DNA of 64,000 bases from Haliscomenobacter sp041740695 (GCF_041740695.1 NZ_JBGSLK010000017.1:1-64000); one strand, 5' to 3'; shown: positions 25,901 through 33,207, numbered from the stretch's first letter. The notes: a model not told the origin generated them from the sequence alone. Made by a program: numbers and translations.

Positions 25901-26808
25901 GCGTCAATGCCATCGACGAACTAGTGATCAACCTGACTCGTAAACGCACCGAAGTAGTGTACACGATCACCCCAGTAGGCTCCCAGGCGGCGGGTTGTAT
26001 TGGCGAGCCCATCACTGTGCGGGTAAAGGTCAATAGCATGGGCAAACGTTGCCCCGAGGCGGAACCAACGGCTTTCCGCGAAACCATCCCGCACAATACC
26101 GCACCTCAAATCAAAGTCAACCAAATCAAGCCCAAAAAACGGAAAAAATACCTGGTACAAGCGATCAGCAATCCCGATAGTGTGGAAGGTGTGAGTGAAG
26201 CGCCGTATACTCGCCCACGTGGCTCGGTGTTCGAAGAAAATGTACTGCAAAACCGCACGCGTCAACCTGTCGTGGTTGTGTACACCATTGTACCCTATAC
26301 CAATGGATCCAACTGGCGCGACAATAACGGCACGGGCGATGATGTGCTGGGTGCTTCTTTCGACGTAGTCGTTACGGTGCAAGGAGCCCCTGGGTTTACT
26401 GAACCTGCCTTGCCAGAAATTGCGGCCCAGCCAAAGGAGTTGGAACAAAAACAAGGCAGCCTGGACAAACCGCTCCAGCTTCAAAAGCCGATCGCTCCTG
26501 CACTGCTGGACTATATGGTAGAAGCGGCTCAACAACCCGCAGCGGGAAAAGTAGTCTTGCTGCAAAACGTGCCCAACCCCTTCCAGGGCAATACCCAAAT
26601 TGGCTTCTACTTGCCCGAAGCCACCCAAACCAAGCTGACGGTAAGGGATGTGAAGGGTGCGGTGCTTTACCAAATTCAGGGCGAGTACAACAAAGGTTGG
26701 AATCTGCTGAACGTAGAGGCGGCGACGCTGCGTAGCTCCGGGGTGTTGTACTACAGCCTGGAAACGGCAAAATTTGTGGAGACGAAGCGGATGGTGGTAC
26801 TGAAATAA
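19960..26808 (+). CDS. Giant secreted protein: IPT/TIG, FG-GAP propeller, 13 PKD-like repeats, type A T9SS sorting domain
   Basis: About 2282 residues from the ATG at 19960, which gives the signal peptide MIQKLCILLSACLMGNFLSA. In order: an IPT/TIG domain (VPSISNFAPTSGPIGSTVTI), seven FG-GAP/VCBS calcium-binding repeats (about residues 133-470, motif GDLDGDGKPD), a second IPT/TIG domain (about 482-560), an Ig-like unit, then 13 tandem PKD-like repeats of about 92 residues (about 650-1847), each starting near P-x-L-S-S-x-x-x-P-P-A-I-C-S-G, then further Ig-like units. It ends with a Por-type sorting domain (NVPNPFQGNTQIGFYLPEAT ... MVVLK) for type IX secretion and surface attachment. No enzymatic domain is seen, so it is probably an adhesin or matrix protein (inference). 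The next two cargo genes lie just downstream. Confidence 0.9.
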   Translation: MNTMIQKLCILLSACLMGNFLSAQVPSISNFAPTSGPIGSTVTITGTNFNTTAANNVVYFGPVKATVNAATATTLMVTVPVGTNYQPITVLNTASGLRAQSALPFRVTFSSGLSISAMSFAAKVDSVTATRPSGLATGDMDGNGKPDLVIAHSISQSIRIYRNNSAGNAVSFSPRVNLALNAGATGVAVDDLNGDGKLDIAATSSTASRVFLFRNTSSGNEMSFATRVDSSAGGAAQGIAIGDLDGDGKPDLAIVNSSAGTVSVLRNMSTVDTLSFASRITFPVGSQPFTLAIGDVDGDGKLDIVTGNAQTGTISVLRNNSTSGNISFVAKADFEAGSFPFGTTLGDIDGDGKLDALVVDQGVKLTILRNTSKVDTVRFATKVEFTTGTTPIRIAIGDLDGDGKPEVAVSNNAISTTTPSTVSIFKNNSTNGNISLATKVDLATGTAPFASSIVDLTGDNIPDFAVVNQNANTVSVFRTAFDLPPSLASFSPMMGGPGDTIVITGNNLLGASKVTFGDSLASFFQIVTPLQIKAVVGNGTSGEVAVFIEGDTLTLPGFVFTNCPSTSVVIEAMPGDTICPGDTVTFKAIAVVADTTATFEWYLNGDFLKKGKTITIDTLAHLDTIICIVRDTCSMPVSDRDTIIVRFKTLPLLTSTLTPPAVCSGTSFGYMPTTNVPGTTFQWRRKAVPGISNPAATGMGAISETLNDTTTNPVMVTYEFFNLSAGGCLQPDTFRVAVTVNPIPKLSSSTAAAMQCSGIPFTYTPTSSTAGTTITWSRTFVNGVSNSSSMGTAAINESLNNAGDTAVVVTYNFALVANGCSNPMPPSLKLMVKPIPLVNSSTTAPAICSGAALLYIPTSNLTGSTFNWTRAAVMGISNGARIDTGRINEILFNTTPNPVNVVYQYTATRNGCTSPTLVNVTVAVNPSPLLSSTLTPAAICSGTPFVYTPTSNNNNVTFTWTRAVVNGISNVAKNGTGPASDTLINTTTDTVVVVYAYTVSASGCSDPNPKNVTVRVKPIPTLSSTLTPPAICSGTTFSYTPTSATEGTTFSWSRTAVAGISNATASGTGNPNENLVNTTSGPLNAIYVYTLSAAGCANPATSNVTVSVNQPPSLSSSSTPPAICSGAVFSYTPTSAVEGTTFSWTRAAVSGISNIAANGSGNPNEALVNTTALPVNVTYVYTLNANGCINPQSFNVVVSVKPFPTLISDANPPAVCSGNKFAYTPLSGAFDATFSWTRAAVNGISNAASSGTGEQLVEVLENTTIAAINVVYAFTISSGGCSNPNPVNVTVSVKPSPQMTSTVNVPAICSGTAFTYTPTSNVANTTFSWTRAVVTGISNTAGSGNGSINETLTNTTELPLSAIYRYTLTANGCASALPSVIEVTVNPLPTLISEAQAPAICSGALFSYLPKSSTQGTSFTWTRAAVQGISNAAANGTGNPAEVLTNTTTGSITVVYVYRLSANTCDNPLGFNVEVEVSPLPVLTSETNAPVMCSGQIFTYTPTSSMPNTTFSWTRDSIVGISNAAGSGTGNPNEILNNTTSAPINVTYVYTLNVDGCVNTTTYNVRVTVNPKPTLSSTVNPPAICSGATFAYNPTSSTSGATFSWRRAAVDGISNTLSEGTGNPNEALVNTTAGPINVTYVYLISANTCVNSISNSVVVTVNPLPTLSSGLALEGSCSGTSFTYTPSSATTGTSFTWTRAAVNGISNAAANGTGAITEILTNTTNAAITVSYVYTLSANGCSNPATFTVNKSINPIPTLNSDLNPAAICSGTAFTYTPSSNVTGVQFNWARAAVNGISNGAISGTGNINESLLNTTAGSLNVIYQYTLSANGCNNPNNAQVSVTVNAKPVLMTNNPAPRCTTLIDLREAAITAGSSTGLTFTYWTDAATTLPLAAPQSADAGVYYIKGTVASTGCFDVKPVTVVIGRIPDATATGKTICSGIPADITVLNPNAAPGATFNWTATYGKARLGLGSGSGVPFGVNAIDELVINLTRKRTEVVYTITPVGSQAAGCIGEPITVRVKVNSMGKRCPEAEPTAFRETIPHNTAPQIKVNQIKPKKRKKYLVQAISNPDSVEGVSEAPYTRPRGSVFEENVLQNRTRQPVVVVYTIVPYTNGSNWRDNNGTGDDVLGASFDVVVTVQGAPGFTEPALPEIAAQPKELEQKQGSLDKPLQLQKPIAPALLDYMVEAAQQPAAGKVVLLQNVPNPFQGNTQIGFYLPEATQTKLTVRDVKGAVLYQIQGEYNKGWNLLNVEAATLRSSGVLYYSLETAKFVETKRMVVLK
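21907..25500 (+). repeat. Thirteen tandem PKD-like repeat units
   Basis: Thirteen units of roughly 240-280 bp, each coding for a core CSG ... YTPTS ... F-x-W-T-R-A-A-V-x-G-I-S-N ... GTGNPNE ... NTT ... YVYTLSANGC. Units 5, 6 and 11 are closest to each other. The nucleotide similarity is enough for recombination to change the unit number. Confidence 0.85.
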
Positions 26809-26873
26809 GTGACGAATGAAGGAATGACGAGTGACGAATGGTCGCCTTGGGTTTGGGGCGGGGTTCGTCACTT
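26807..26873 (+). terminator. Stop-codon-overlapping hairpin after the giant gene
   Basis: AAGTGACGAA (26807-26816) includes the last two bases of the TAA stop and pairs exactly with TTCGTCACTT (26864-26873), followed by GTTGTTTTATAAAG. GTGACGAATG recurs as a direct repeat at 26831-26840, giving two possible left arms. Confidence 0.6.
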
Positions 26874-27022
26874 GTTGTTTTATAAAGAATTAAATTTGAA
26901 GTCGATTTTAAATTTTAGGATAAGAAATAATAACTAATGAATATTTAGATAGGCTATTTCAAAAGGATGAAGGAAGCCTTTAGCAATGCCTTAAATTGTG
27001 CGAATTTCTAATCGCGGAGCGA

Positions 27023-27188
27023 TTGAATTTAGAATAGCCCCGGTCGTCCGGGGTCAAAATTGCAGGCGAGGTTTTTGCAACCGCGGTAGCGGTTGAACTA
27101 GGAATCGCACTCGTTCAACCACTGCCGTGGTTGCCGAACACCCCGGGCAACGAAAATCCCCGGACGACCGGGGCTATTCTAAATTCAA
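27023..27188. repeat. Palindromic element with perfect 31-bp arms
   Basis: The arms 27023-27053 (TTGAATTTAGAATAGCCCCG and on) and 27158-27188 are exact reverse complements. Inside is a second, imperfect pair, AACCGCGGTAGCGGTTGAAC near 27080 and GTTCAACCACTGCCGTGGTT near 27114. The 27268 gene is convergent with the giant gene, so the element lies between two 3' ends. The inner phrase AATAGCCCC...GGGGCTATT recurs in the palindrome at 49639-49696. Confidence 0.8.
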
Positions 27189-27267
27189 CCGCTGCCGCGG
27201 TTCGAGTTGGGTTAAAATTTGCACGATTATTGTATTTTGCAAGGAGGATAAATCAGAAAAGACAAGC

Positions 27268-27840
27268 TCACTCCCGCACAAACTCCAGCTCCTCCTGATC
27301 CTCCAACAACTTCACCATCACCGGCAATTCATCCATATTCTTATCATTTTGGCGGTATTTCACCACATAATCCACGCCCTGAATGATTTCGGAGCTGATG
27401 GCGCCAAAATTGATTGGAGGTGCTGCATCACGGGTATGTGCATAGGTGCTGATGAGGGGTTCATTGAGTTGTTCCAGCAGCCCGGCGCAGAAAGGATCCT
27501 GCACGATCCGAATATGGATTTGCCCGGAGGCACTCAAAGCTAGGGTAGCTAAATTGGATGGATTGTCAAAAATCATCGTCAACGGGCGCAGGTGATAGGC
27601 CAGCAGGGTTTCCAGGCGCGGATGCAAATGGTCGACATAATGTTTGAGCATGGAGATAGAATTGACCATGAGCTCAAAATTATCCGCGTAATTTTGGCGT
27701 TTGAGTTGAATGAGCCGATTGAGTGAAGCGGTTTGACTTGGCAAACAAGCAATGCTCCACAGCGTATCTGTCGGCAACAGTACAAGTCCTCCAGAAGACA
27801 AAATTTTTTCTGCCCCTTCAAAATCGTAATGCTGCGCCAT
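27268..27840 (-). CDS. Sua5/YciO/YrdC family protein, divergent
   Basis: 190 residues from the ATG at 27840 (an ATG ten codons earlier is possible). The N-terminal motif GGLVLLPTDTLWSIAC matches the YrdC fold that makes threonylcarbamoyl-AMP for the t6A37 tRNA modification. The following conserved blocks are degraded: the usual KxR...PL motif reads LKRQNYADNFELMV, and the SxSAN-type motif reads STYAHTRDAAPP. It may be a YciO-like paralogue with another role, not the essential enzyme. It is divergent from the next gene and convergent with the giant gene. Confidence 0.75.
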   Translation of the reverse strand: MAQHYDFEGAEKILSSGGLVLLPTDTLWSIACLPSQTASLNRLIQLKRQNYADNFELMVNSISMLKHYVDHLHPRLETLLAYHLRPLTMIFDNPSNLATLALSASGQIHIRIVQDPFCAGLLEQLNEPLISTYAHTRDAAPPINFGAISSEIIQGVDYVVKYRQNDKNMDELPVMVKLLEDQEELEFVRE

Positions 27841-27914
27841 GTGTTTTACGTTGGTATAGGTCATCTTCATCTAGTTCATTCCAGGTTTGTTCCCTGTTTT
27901 TCAAAATCAGACGC

Positions 27915-30260
27915 ATGAGTAAAATGAGTGCTAATTTTTGTACAAGGCTAATTTTCAAAACCTCATTAACGGTTCGACCTACCCGCTTATTGCTTGCTAT
28001 ATACCTGATTTTGGCTGGTATGGTAAGCTCCACGACGTTAAGGGCCAGTCACATCATCGGGGGGGAAATCAATTATGAGTTTGTTGGCTTTAAAGGTGGG
28101 CGGGTTGGCAGTGATACTTTGTTGTACCGGGTGGTGTTGGTGTTGGTACGAGACTGCAATGGCGGCGCGTCTTTTGACCGCTCGGTGCCCATTGCGATTT
28201 ATTTGGGGAACAATACCCGGCCCTTGCGCAATTTGCGCATCAGCAATCCCAAAATAACCAAGGTGCTACCGGACCAAAGCAATCCCTGCTTGATCGTTCC
28301 GCCTGGTTTTTGTGAAGAGGAAGCGGTGTACAGCGACACCCTGGAATTGGTTCGTTCGGATCAAGCATACACCTTAACCTACCAAGTATGTTGCCGCAAT
28401 GCAGCCATTGGCAACATTCCCAATAGCGCAGGTACTTTGGGCATTACCTTGACGGTAGAAATCAGTCCACAGGCGCAAAACAACCTCAGTAGCAGCCCAC
28501 GGTTTACTGCGGCACCGAAAAGTGAATTGTGTGTCGGCATTTCATCGGCCATCCAACTACAAGTAGTCGACAAAGACGGCGACCGTTTGACCTATCACCT
28601 CTGCGCACCTTTGCTTGGTGGAGGCCCATTGGGTGGTGGCCAAAATGACATGCACCTGGCCAGCAGTGCTCAGGGCATCAAACCCGATCCTGCTACGTCC
28701 GGCCCCTACGAGGAATTGCCTTTTTCGCCTACTTTTTCCTTCAATCGCCCTTTGGGGAATGCCGGAACCTTGAGCATTGATTCCACGACCGGAATTTTAA
28801 GGGCCCTGCCCCGTGCCCTGGGCCAATACACCATGGGGATTTGTGTGAAAGAATACCGCAATGGCGTATTGATCGGAATGATTCGCCGCGACATTCAAAT
28901 CAAAGTCAGCAATTGTAATTTTACCATTGATGCCATCGTCAAATCGGACAGCAGCAATGGACAAGGGAGCTTTTGGGTCAAATCCTGCAACAAACCCAAC
29001 CTGAACTTCAGCAACAGCAGCACAGGCCTGGATAAAGTATTTGCCTACCGTTGGGAATTCAACATCAACGGCAAAACGGAAGTGCGGGATACCAAAGACG
29101 CCAGTTTTGATTTTGGCACCCCGGGTAGTTATTCGGGGTTGATGATCCTCAATCCCGGCACCGTTTGTACGGATACCGCCAGGGTTTTTGTGCAGGTTTT
29201 TCCTTCGGTCACAGCGCAGTTTGACGCCGTTCTGCCTGGTTGCGACATTGGCCCCATTCAATTCAACAACACCTCCCAATTGAACCAGGGCGCCGCTTAC
29301 CGCAGCGTGGAATGGAATTTTGGCGACAATATGCGCTCCGCCGAAACCTCGCCCCAGCACAATTATGCCCTGGCTGGAACCTACCCGGTGAGTTTGGCCA
29401 TTTTGACCAATACGGGTTGCCGCGATACCGCCCGACAAAACATCAACTACTTCCCTGCCCCCGCCAATGCCGTCCGTTTACAGGTCTCAGCTCGGGAAAT
29501 CTGCACCCAAACCGGGCAATTGAACCTTTCGCTGGAAGTGCCTCCCGTAATGAACCATCCCCGTTATTTGGTGGAATGGGATTTTGGCGACGGGACCAAA
29601 GGCACTGGATTTAGGGTGAATAAAACTTACCCAAACGCTGGTACGTATGTGGTTTCCTACCGTTTATCTGCTCCGGGTACCTGTAGTGCACAAGGAGACA
29701 ATGCAAATGCGCCAATTGGAGTTGTGGAAAAACCGAGTGTCGATTTTACTTTTACCCCAGAACAACCTAGTGCGCGTAACCCCGAGGTGACTTTTAGCGA
29801 AACATCTACTCAAACGGACAACTGGAACTGGGACTTTGGCGGAAAAGGCCAGTCCACCGAACGCAACCCCGTTTTTACCTTTCCTTTTGAAGGGGAATAC
29901 CCGGTAAAACTAGTGGTCGGCAATGGCCAATTTTGTCGGGATTCAGTGACCAAAGTGGTGAAAATTAAAGCAGTGGATGCCTTATACATTCCCAACGCCT
30001 TTGCACCCAACGGAAATGCCACAAATGCAGTCTTTAAACCATTGGGGCTGCTACCTGGATTTAGCGGTTACGAGTTCAGGATTTATTCGCGTTGGGGACA
30101 CTTGTTGTACCAAACCAATGATCCCGAAGCAGCCTGGAACGGCAAAGTGAACAACGAGGGTGAAAATTGTGCGCAGGGTGTATACCTTTATCAGCTGGTT
30201 TTTCAGTCTGCTGCTGGCAAAACAGTTACTAAACAAGGTACTATCACCCTTTTGCGGTAG
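27915..30260 (+). CDS. PKD-domain secreted protein with gliding-motility (type B) C-terminal domain
   Basis: 781 residues from the ATG at 27915, chosen because it places the membrane segment LLLAIYLILAGMVSS near residues 25-40 as a signal peptide; the frame open back to 27723 overlaps the Sua5-like gene. The mature N-terminus reads ASHIIGGEINYEFVG, typical of this Bacteroidota family. PKD domains occupy about 420-690 (VEWNFGDNMRSAE, VEWDFGDGTKGTG, WNWDFGGKGQSTE). The C-terminal 90 residues (YIPNAFAPNGNATNAVFKPL ... RWGHLLYQTN ... GVYLYQLVF) form the type B sorting domain of type IX secretion. It is a paralogue of the next gene. Likely surface-exposed adhesin or structural protein. Confidence 0.88.
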   Translation: MSKMSANFCTRLIFKTSLTVRPTRLLLAIYLILAGMVSSTTLRASHIIGGEINYEFVGFKGGRVGSDTLLYRVVLVLVRDCNGGASFDRSVPIAIYLGNNTRPLRNLRISNPKITKVLPDQSNPCLIVPPGFCEEEAVYSDTLELVRSDQAYTLTYQVCCRNAAIGNIPNSAGTLGITLTVEISPQAQNNLSSSPRFTAAPKSELCVGISSAIQLQVVDKDGDRLTYHLCAPLLGGGPLGGGQNDMHLASSAQGIKPDPATSGPYEELPFSPTFSFNRPLGNAGTLSIDSTTGILRALPRALGQYTMGICVKEYRNGVLIGMIRRDIQIKVSNCNFTIDAIVKSDSSNGQGSFWVKSCNKPNLNFSNSSTGLDKVFAYRWEFNINGKTEVRDTKDASFDFGTPGSYSGLMILNPGTVCTDTARVFVQVFPSVTAQFDAVLPGCDIGPIQFNNTSQLNQGAAYRSVEWNFGDNMRSAETSPQHNYALAGTYPVSLAILTNTGCRDTARQNINYFPAPANAVRLQVSAREICTQTGQLNLSLEVPPVMNHPRYLVEWDFGDGTKGTGFRVNKTYPNAGTYVVSYRLSAPGTCSAQGDNANAPIGVVEKPSVDFTFTPEQPSARNPEVTFSETSTQTDNWNWDFGGKGQSTERNPVFTFPFEGEYPVKLVVGNGQFCRDSVTKVVKIKAVDALYIPNAFAPNGNATNAVFKPLGLLPGFSGYEFRIYSRWGHLLYQTNDPEAAWNGKVNNEGENCAQGVYLYQLVFQSAAGKTVTKQGTITLLR

Positions 30261-30349
30261 AATTTAAGGAAAAAAATTGTGACTTTCGTAGACTCTATGG
30301 CCAAGCGACCTTGTGTGCATAGCGTCTAATCCAAGATACGACACCGGAT

Positions 30350-32617
30350 ATGAAGAATACTATGAGATGGAGCCGAATTGTGCTTTTTTGGTTTGCCCTG
30401 ATTCCTGCTGCTTTGTATGGCCGCCACATCATTGGTGGTTCGATGACTTACCGCTGTTTGGGGAATGGCGATTATGAATTTACCCTCAAAGTGTACCGCG
30501 ATTGTTTTTGTACCCGTTGTGCCGAGATTGATCCTGTGGCCTTCATTGGGATCTATCGTTGTGGGCCAACTGCGCTTTGTAATGGACAAAATAGTGCCCT
30601 TGCCAAACTAGATGTACCCTTAACGCAGCGCAGAAATATTGACCGTCCGGATTATCCCTGCTTGGAACCGCCCGCAGTTTGTACCGAAGAGGGCATCTAC
30701 ATCTTTCGCCTGAGTCGTTACGGGATTCGTTTGCCCAATAGCCCGGACAACAGTTATTTCATCAGCTACCAACGCTGCTGTCGCAATGAAACCATCACTA
30801 ATATTGTAAACCCCGACACCTGGGGCGCGACTTATATGGTGGAAATCACCCCCGAGGCACAACGCTTGTGCAACAATAGCCCAGAGTTCAATACTTTTCC
30901 ACCTACTGTAGTTTGTGCCAATTTCAACCTCAATTACGACCACTCGGCTCGCGATGCTGACGGAGATCAACTGGTGTATGAATTTTGCCCACCTTTTGAT
31001 GGCGGTGCCAATAACCTGGAGCCTTTTGTGTACAATACCTGTGATGGTGCCTATCCTGATCCCGGCTGCCCTCCACCTTACAAGTTTATTCCTTTTCGCC
31101 CACCTTTGTATTCCGCAACTAGCCCCATTGGTGGCGACCCCGCATTGAGCATCAACTCACAAACCGGACTGATCACCGGGAAACCCAACCCCATTGGGCA
31201 ATATGTGGTAGGGGTATGCGTATCCGAATACCGCAATGGGGTATTGTTGAGTCGAATTTTTCGAGACTTTCAGTTCAACGTGGCCAAATGTGATCCCAAA
31301 TTGCTAGCAGACATCAAGGAGGACATCAAAATCAAAGACAAGGAATACCTCGTCAACTCTTGTGGGCCGACCGAAGTCAAGTTCATCAACGAAAGTACCC
31401 CACGTTCTTTTATCCGAACCTTCGACTGGGAATTTGACCTGAGCAACCGCAAGATCACTTCTTCCGAATGGGAACCTTCGATCCTTTTTCCTGGAATCGG
31501 CACCTACAATGGGCGACTCATTCTGAACAAAGGCACAGAATGTGGGGATACCGCCAAAATTTTTGTCAACATCTTCCCGGCTTTAGATGCCGATTTTGAA
31601 TACGAATACGATACCTGTGTGGCCGGGCCAGTCAAGTTTACCGATAAGTCGGTTTCAGGTGGGAAATTTCTCACCAGTTGGAATTGGGATTTGGGGGACA
31701 AAAATACCAGTAGGCGACAAAACCCGGAACACCAATACCGAAGTCCGGGCAAAATCCCGGTGACACTCACCGTTCGGGACACCAACAAGTGTGTTGAAAA
31801 GGTCACCAAAACCATCAATTATTTCCCGGTGCCAGCCTTGCTCGTGATTTCGCCAAGCGCCTCAGAGGGCTGCGCTCCACTGAGGGTCAAGTTTAACAAT
31901 TTGTCCTTCCCGATCGATTCCACGTATAAAATCGACTGGGATTTTGGCGATGGGGGCAGTTCGAGAGTCATAAGTCCTACTTATACTTATGAAGACGCTG
32001 GAGTGTTTACCGTTTCTTTGGACATCACTTCGCCGATCGGGTGTAAAACCGATACGGTGTTTCCCAATTTGATCAAGGTGCGACCTTCACCAACGGCAGG
32101 CTTTATGATCGATCCGCCCATCGCTTCCAATTTAACGCCTACCATCAACCTCTTCGATGAATCACAAGGGGCCATTCGCTGGAATTGGCAACTCAGCAAT
32201 GGCCGAAACTTTACGGAGCGAAGTCCCAGTTTTTCACCCCCGGATACTGGGCGAATCATTGTCCGGCAGATTGTGGTCAATTCGGTCAATTGCCTGGATA
32301 CCCTGGACAAACTTCTGGACATCCGACCAGAAGTGCGCTATTTTTTGCCCAATGCTTTTACGCCCAACGGCGACTCGGTCAACGATGAATTTAAAGGGGT
32401 AGGGGTGATGGCTGGTGCCAAATCCTTCAATTTTACCATCTGGAACCGCTGGGGCGAAATGGTGTACCAAACCGATCAACCCAATCAAGGCTGGAACGGC
32501 CGCAAGTTCAATACAGGGGTAGAATCGCCACCGGGCGTCTACGTGGTGTTGGTGACTTATCGTGATCCCCGAGGGAACCCTTATGAACTCAAGGGCTTTG
32601 TGACCCTTGTGCGGTAG
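30350..32617 (+). CDS. PKD-domain secreted protein with gliding-motility (type B) C-terminal domain
   Basis: 755-residue paralogue of the preceding protein with the same plan: signal peptide (MRWSRIVLFWFALIPAALYG), N-terminal motif RHIIGGSMTYRCLGNGDYEF, a Cys-rich first half (FCTRCAEID, YQRCCRNETI), PKD units (WNWDLGDKNTSRR, IDWDFGDGGSSRV) and the type B sorting domain FLPNAFTPNGDSVNDEFKGV ... GVYVVLVTYRD. The 89-bp gap and same direction suggest co-transcription with 27915-30260. Its TAG stop is part of a 28-bp palindromic repeat (32614-32641). Confidence 0.88.
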   Translation: MKNTMRWSRIVLFWFALIPAALYGRHIIGGSMTYRCLGNGDYEFTLKVYRDCFCTRCAEIDPVAFIGIYRCGPTALCNGQNSALAKLDVPLTQRRNIDRPDYPCLEPPAVCTEEGIYIFRLSRYGIRLPNSPDNSYFISYQRCCRNETITNIVNPDTWGATYMVEITPEAQRLCNNSPEFNTFPPTVVCANFNLNYDHSARDADGDQLVYEFCPPFDGGANNLEPFVYNTCDGAYPDPGCPPPYKFIPFRPPLYSATSPIGGDPALSINSQTGLITGKPNPIGQYVVGVCVSEYRNGVLLSRIFRDFQFNVAKCDPKLLADIKEDIKIKDKEYLVNSCGPTEVKFINESTPRSFIRTFDWEFDLSNRKITSSEWEPSILFPGIGTYNGRLILNKGTECGDTAKIFVNIFPALDADFEYEYDTCVAGPVKFTDKSVSGGKFLTSWNWDLGDKNTSRRQNPEHQYRSPGKIPVTLTVRDTNKCVEKVTKTINYFPVPALLVISPSASEGCAPLRVKFNNLSFPIDSTYKIDWDFGDGGSSRVISPTYTYEDAGVFTVSLDITSPIGCKTDTVFPNLIKVRPSPTAGFMIDPPIASNLTPTINLFDESQGAIRWNWQLSNGRNFTERSPSFSPPDTGRIIVRQIVVNSVNCLDTLDKLLDIRPEVRYFLPNAFTPNGDSVNDEFKGVGVMAGAKSFNFTIWNRWGEMVYQTDQPNQGWNGRKFNTGVESPPGVYVVLVTYRDPRGNPYELKGFVTLVR

Positions 32618-32641
32618 AGACGCACAGCCGTGCGTCCCAAC
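32614..32641. repeat. GTAGAGACG palindrome, copy 1 (contains a stop codon)
   Basis: 28-bp palindrome GTAGAGACGCACAG/CCGTGCGTCCCAAC with three mismatched pairs. Bases 2-4 (TAG, 32615-32617) are the stop codon of the preceding gene. Relatives: 50935-50962, 57806-57833 (perfect) and 61416-61443 (inverted). Confidence 0.75.
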
Positions 32642-32727
32642 GGGGCGGTTTGTTTAAAGACCGAGCCATATGCCATCTTAATTTAAAAACTTTTTAGTAA
32701 AAAACCTTTTCATTTCTAAAAAACATT

Positions 32728-32735
32728 TACCTTTG
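32728..32735 (+). promoter_or_regulatory. -7 element of the rplS promoter
   Basis: TACCTTTG matches TAnnTTTG exactly, 34 bp before the ATG at 32769. The -33 region is AT-rich without a clean TTG. Confidence 0.6.
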
Positions 32736-32768
32736 CACGGCTAAAGAAAAAAGTAAAATTTTTGCGTG

Positions 32769-33149
32769 ATGGATGCGATAAAGTTTGTTCATGAGCAGTT
32801 GACTCCGGTTAGAGGAGCAGAGATTCCAGCCTTCCGCGCTGGGGATAATGTAGTGGTGAACTATAAGATTATCGAGGGAGACAAGGAGCGTATCCAGTCT
32901 TTCCGTGGTGATGTGATCCAGGTTAAAGGTACTGGAGCAACTAAAACTTTCACCGTAAGAAAAATTTCCAATGGCGTTGGGGTAGAGCGTATTTTCCCAT
33001 TCGCTTCTCCAAATATCGTTGATGTTCAAGTAACCAAGCGTGGTAAAGTACGCCGTGCTCGTTTGTTCTATCTGCGTGACCTCATTGGTAAGAAAGCCCG
33101 CATTAAGGAACGTAAATTCCAAAAGAACGTTACCCAAGTTCAGGGGTAA
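32769..33149 (+). CDS. rplS: 50S ribosomal protein L19
   Basis: L19 sits at the 30S-50S interface. The product is 126 residues from the ATG at 32769 (a GTG directly before it gives one more residue). Diagnostic stretches are FRAGDNVVVNYKIIEGDKER, IQSFRGDVIQVKG, ERIFPFASPNIVDVQV and RRARLFYLRDLIGKKARIKE. The tail QKNVTQVQG is a short extension. It is transcribed alone from its own promoter and ends in an intrinsic terminator; trmD and rpsP, its partners in many bacteria, are not here. Confidence 0.97.
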   Translation: MDAIKFVHEQLTPVRGAEIPAFRAGDNVVVNYKIIEGDKERIQSFRGDVIQVKGTGATKTFTVRKISNGVGVERIFPFASPNIVDVQVTKRGKVRRARLFYLRDLIGKKARIKERKFQKNVTQVQG

Positions 33150-33171
33150 TCGTTTTTTGGTTCCACATAAA

Positions 33172-33207
33172 AGAGGATTTCGGCTGTATGGCTGGAATCC
33201 TCTTTTT
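33172..33207 (+). terminator. rplS intrinsic terminator
   Basis: AGAGGATT (33172-33179) pairs with AATCCTCT (33196-33203) and is followed by TTTTT, 22 bp after the rplS stop. Confidence 0.85.

Noticed and set aside
25921..26871. 316-codon minus-strand frame
   Set aside because: Antisense shadow of the end of the giant PKD gene, His/Arg-rich and without family features.
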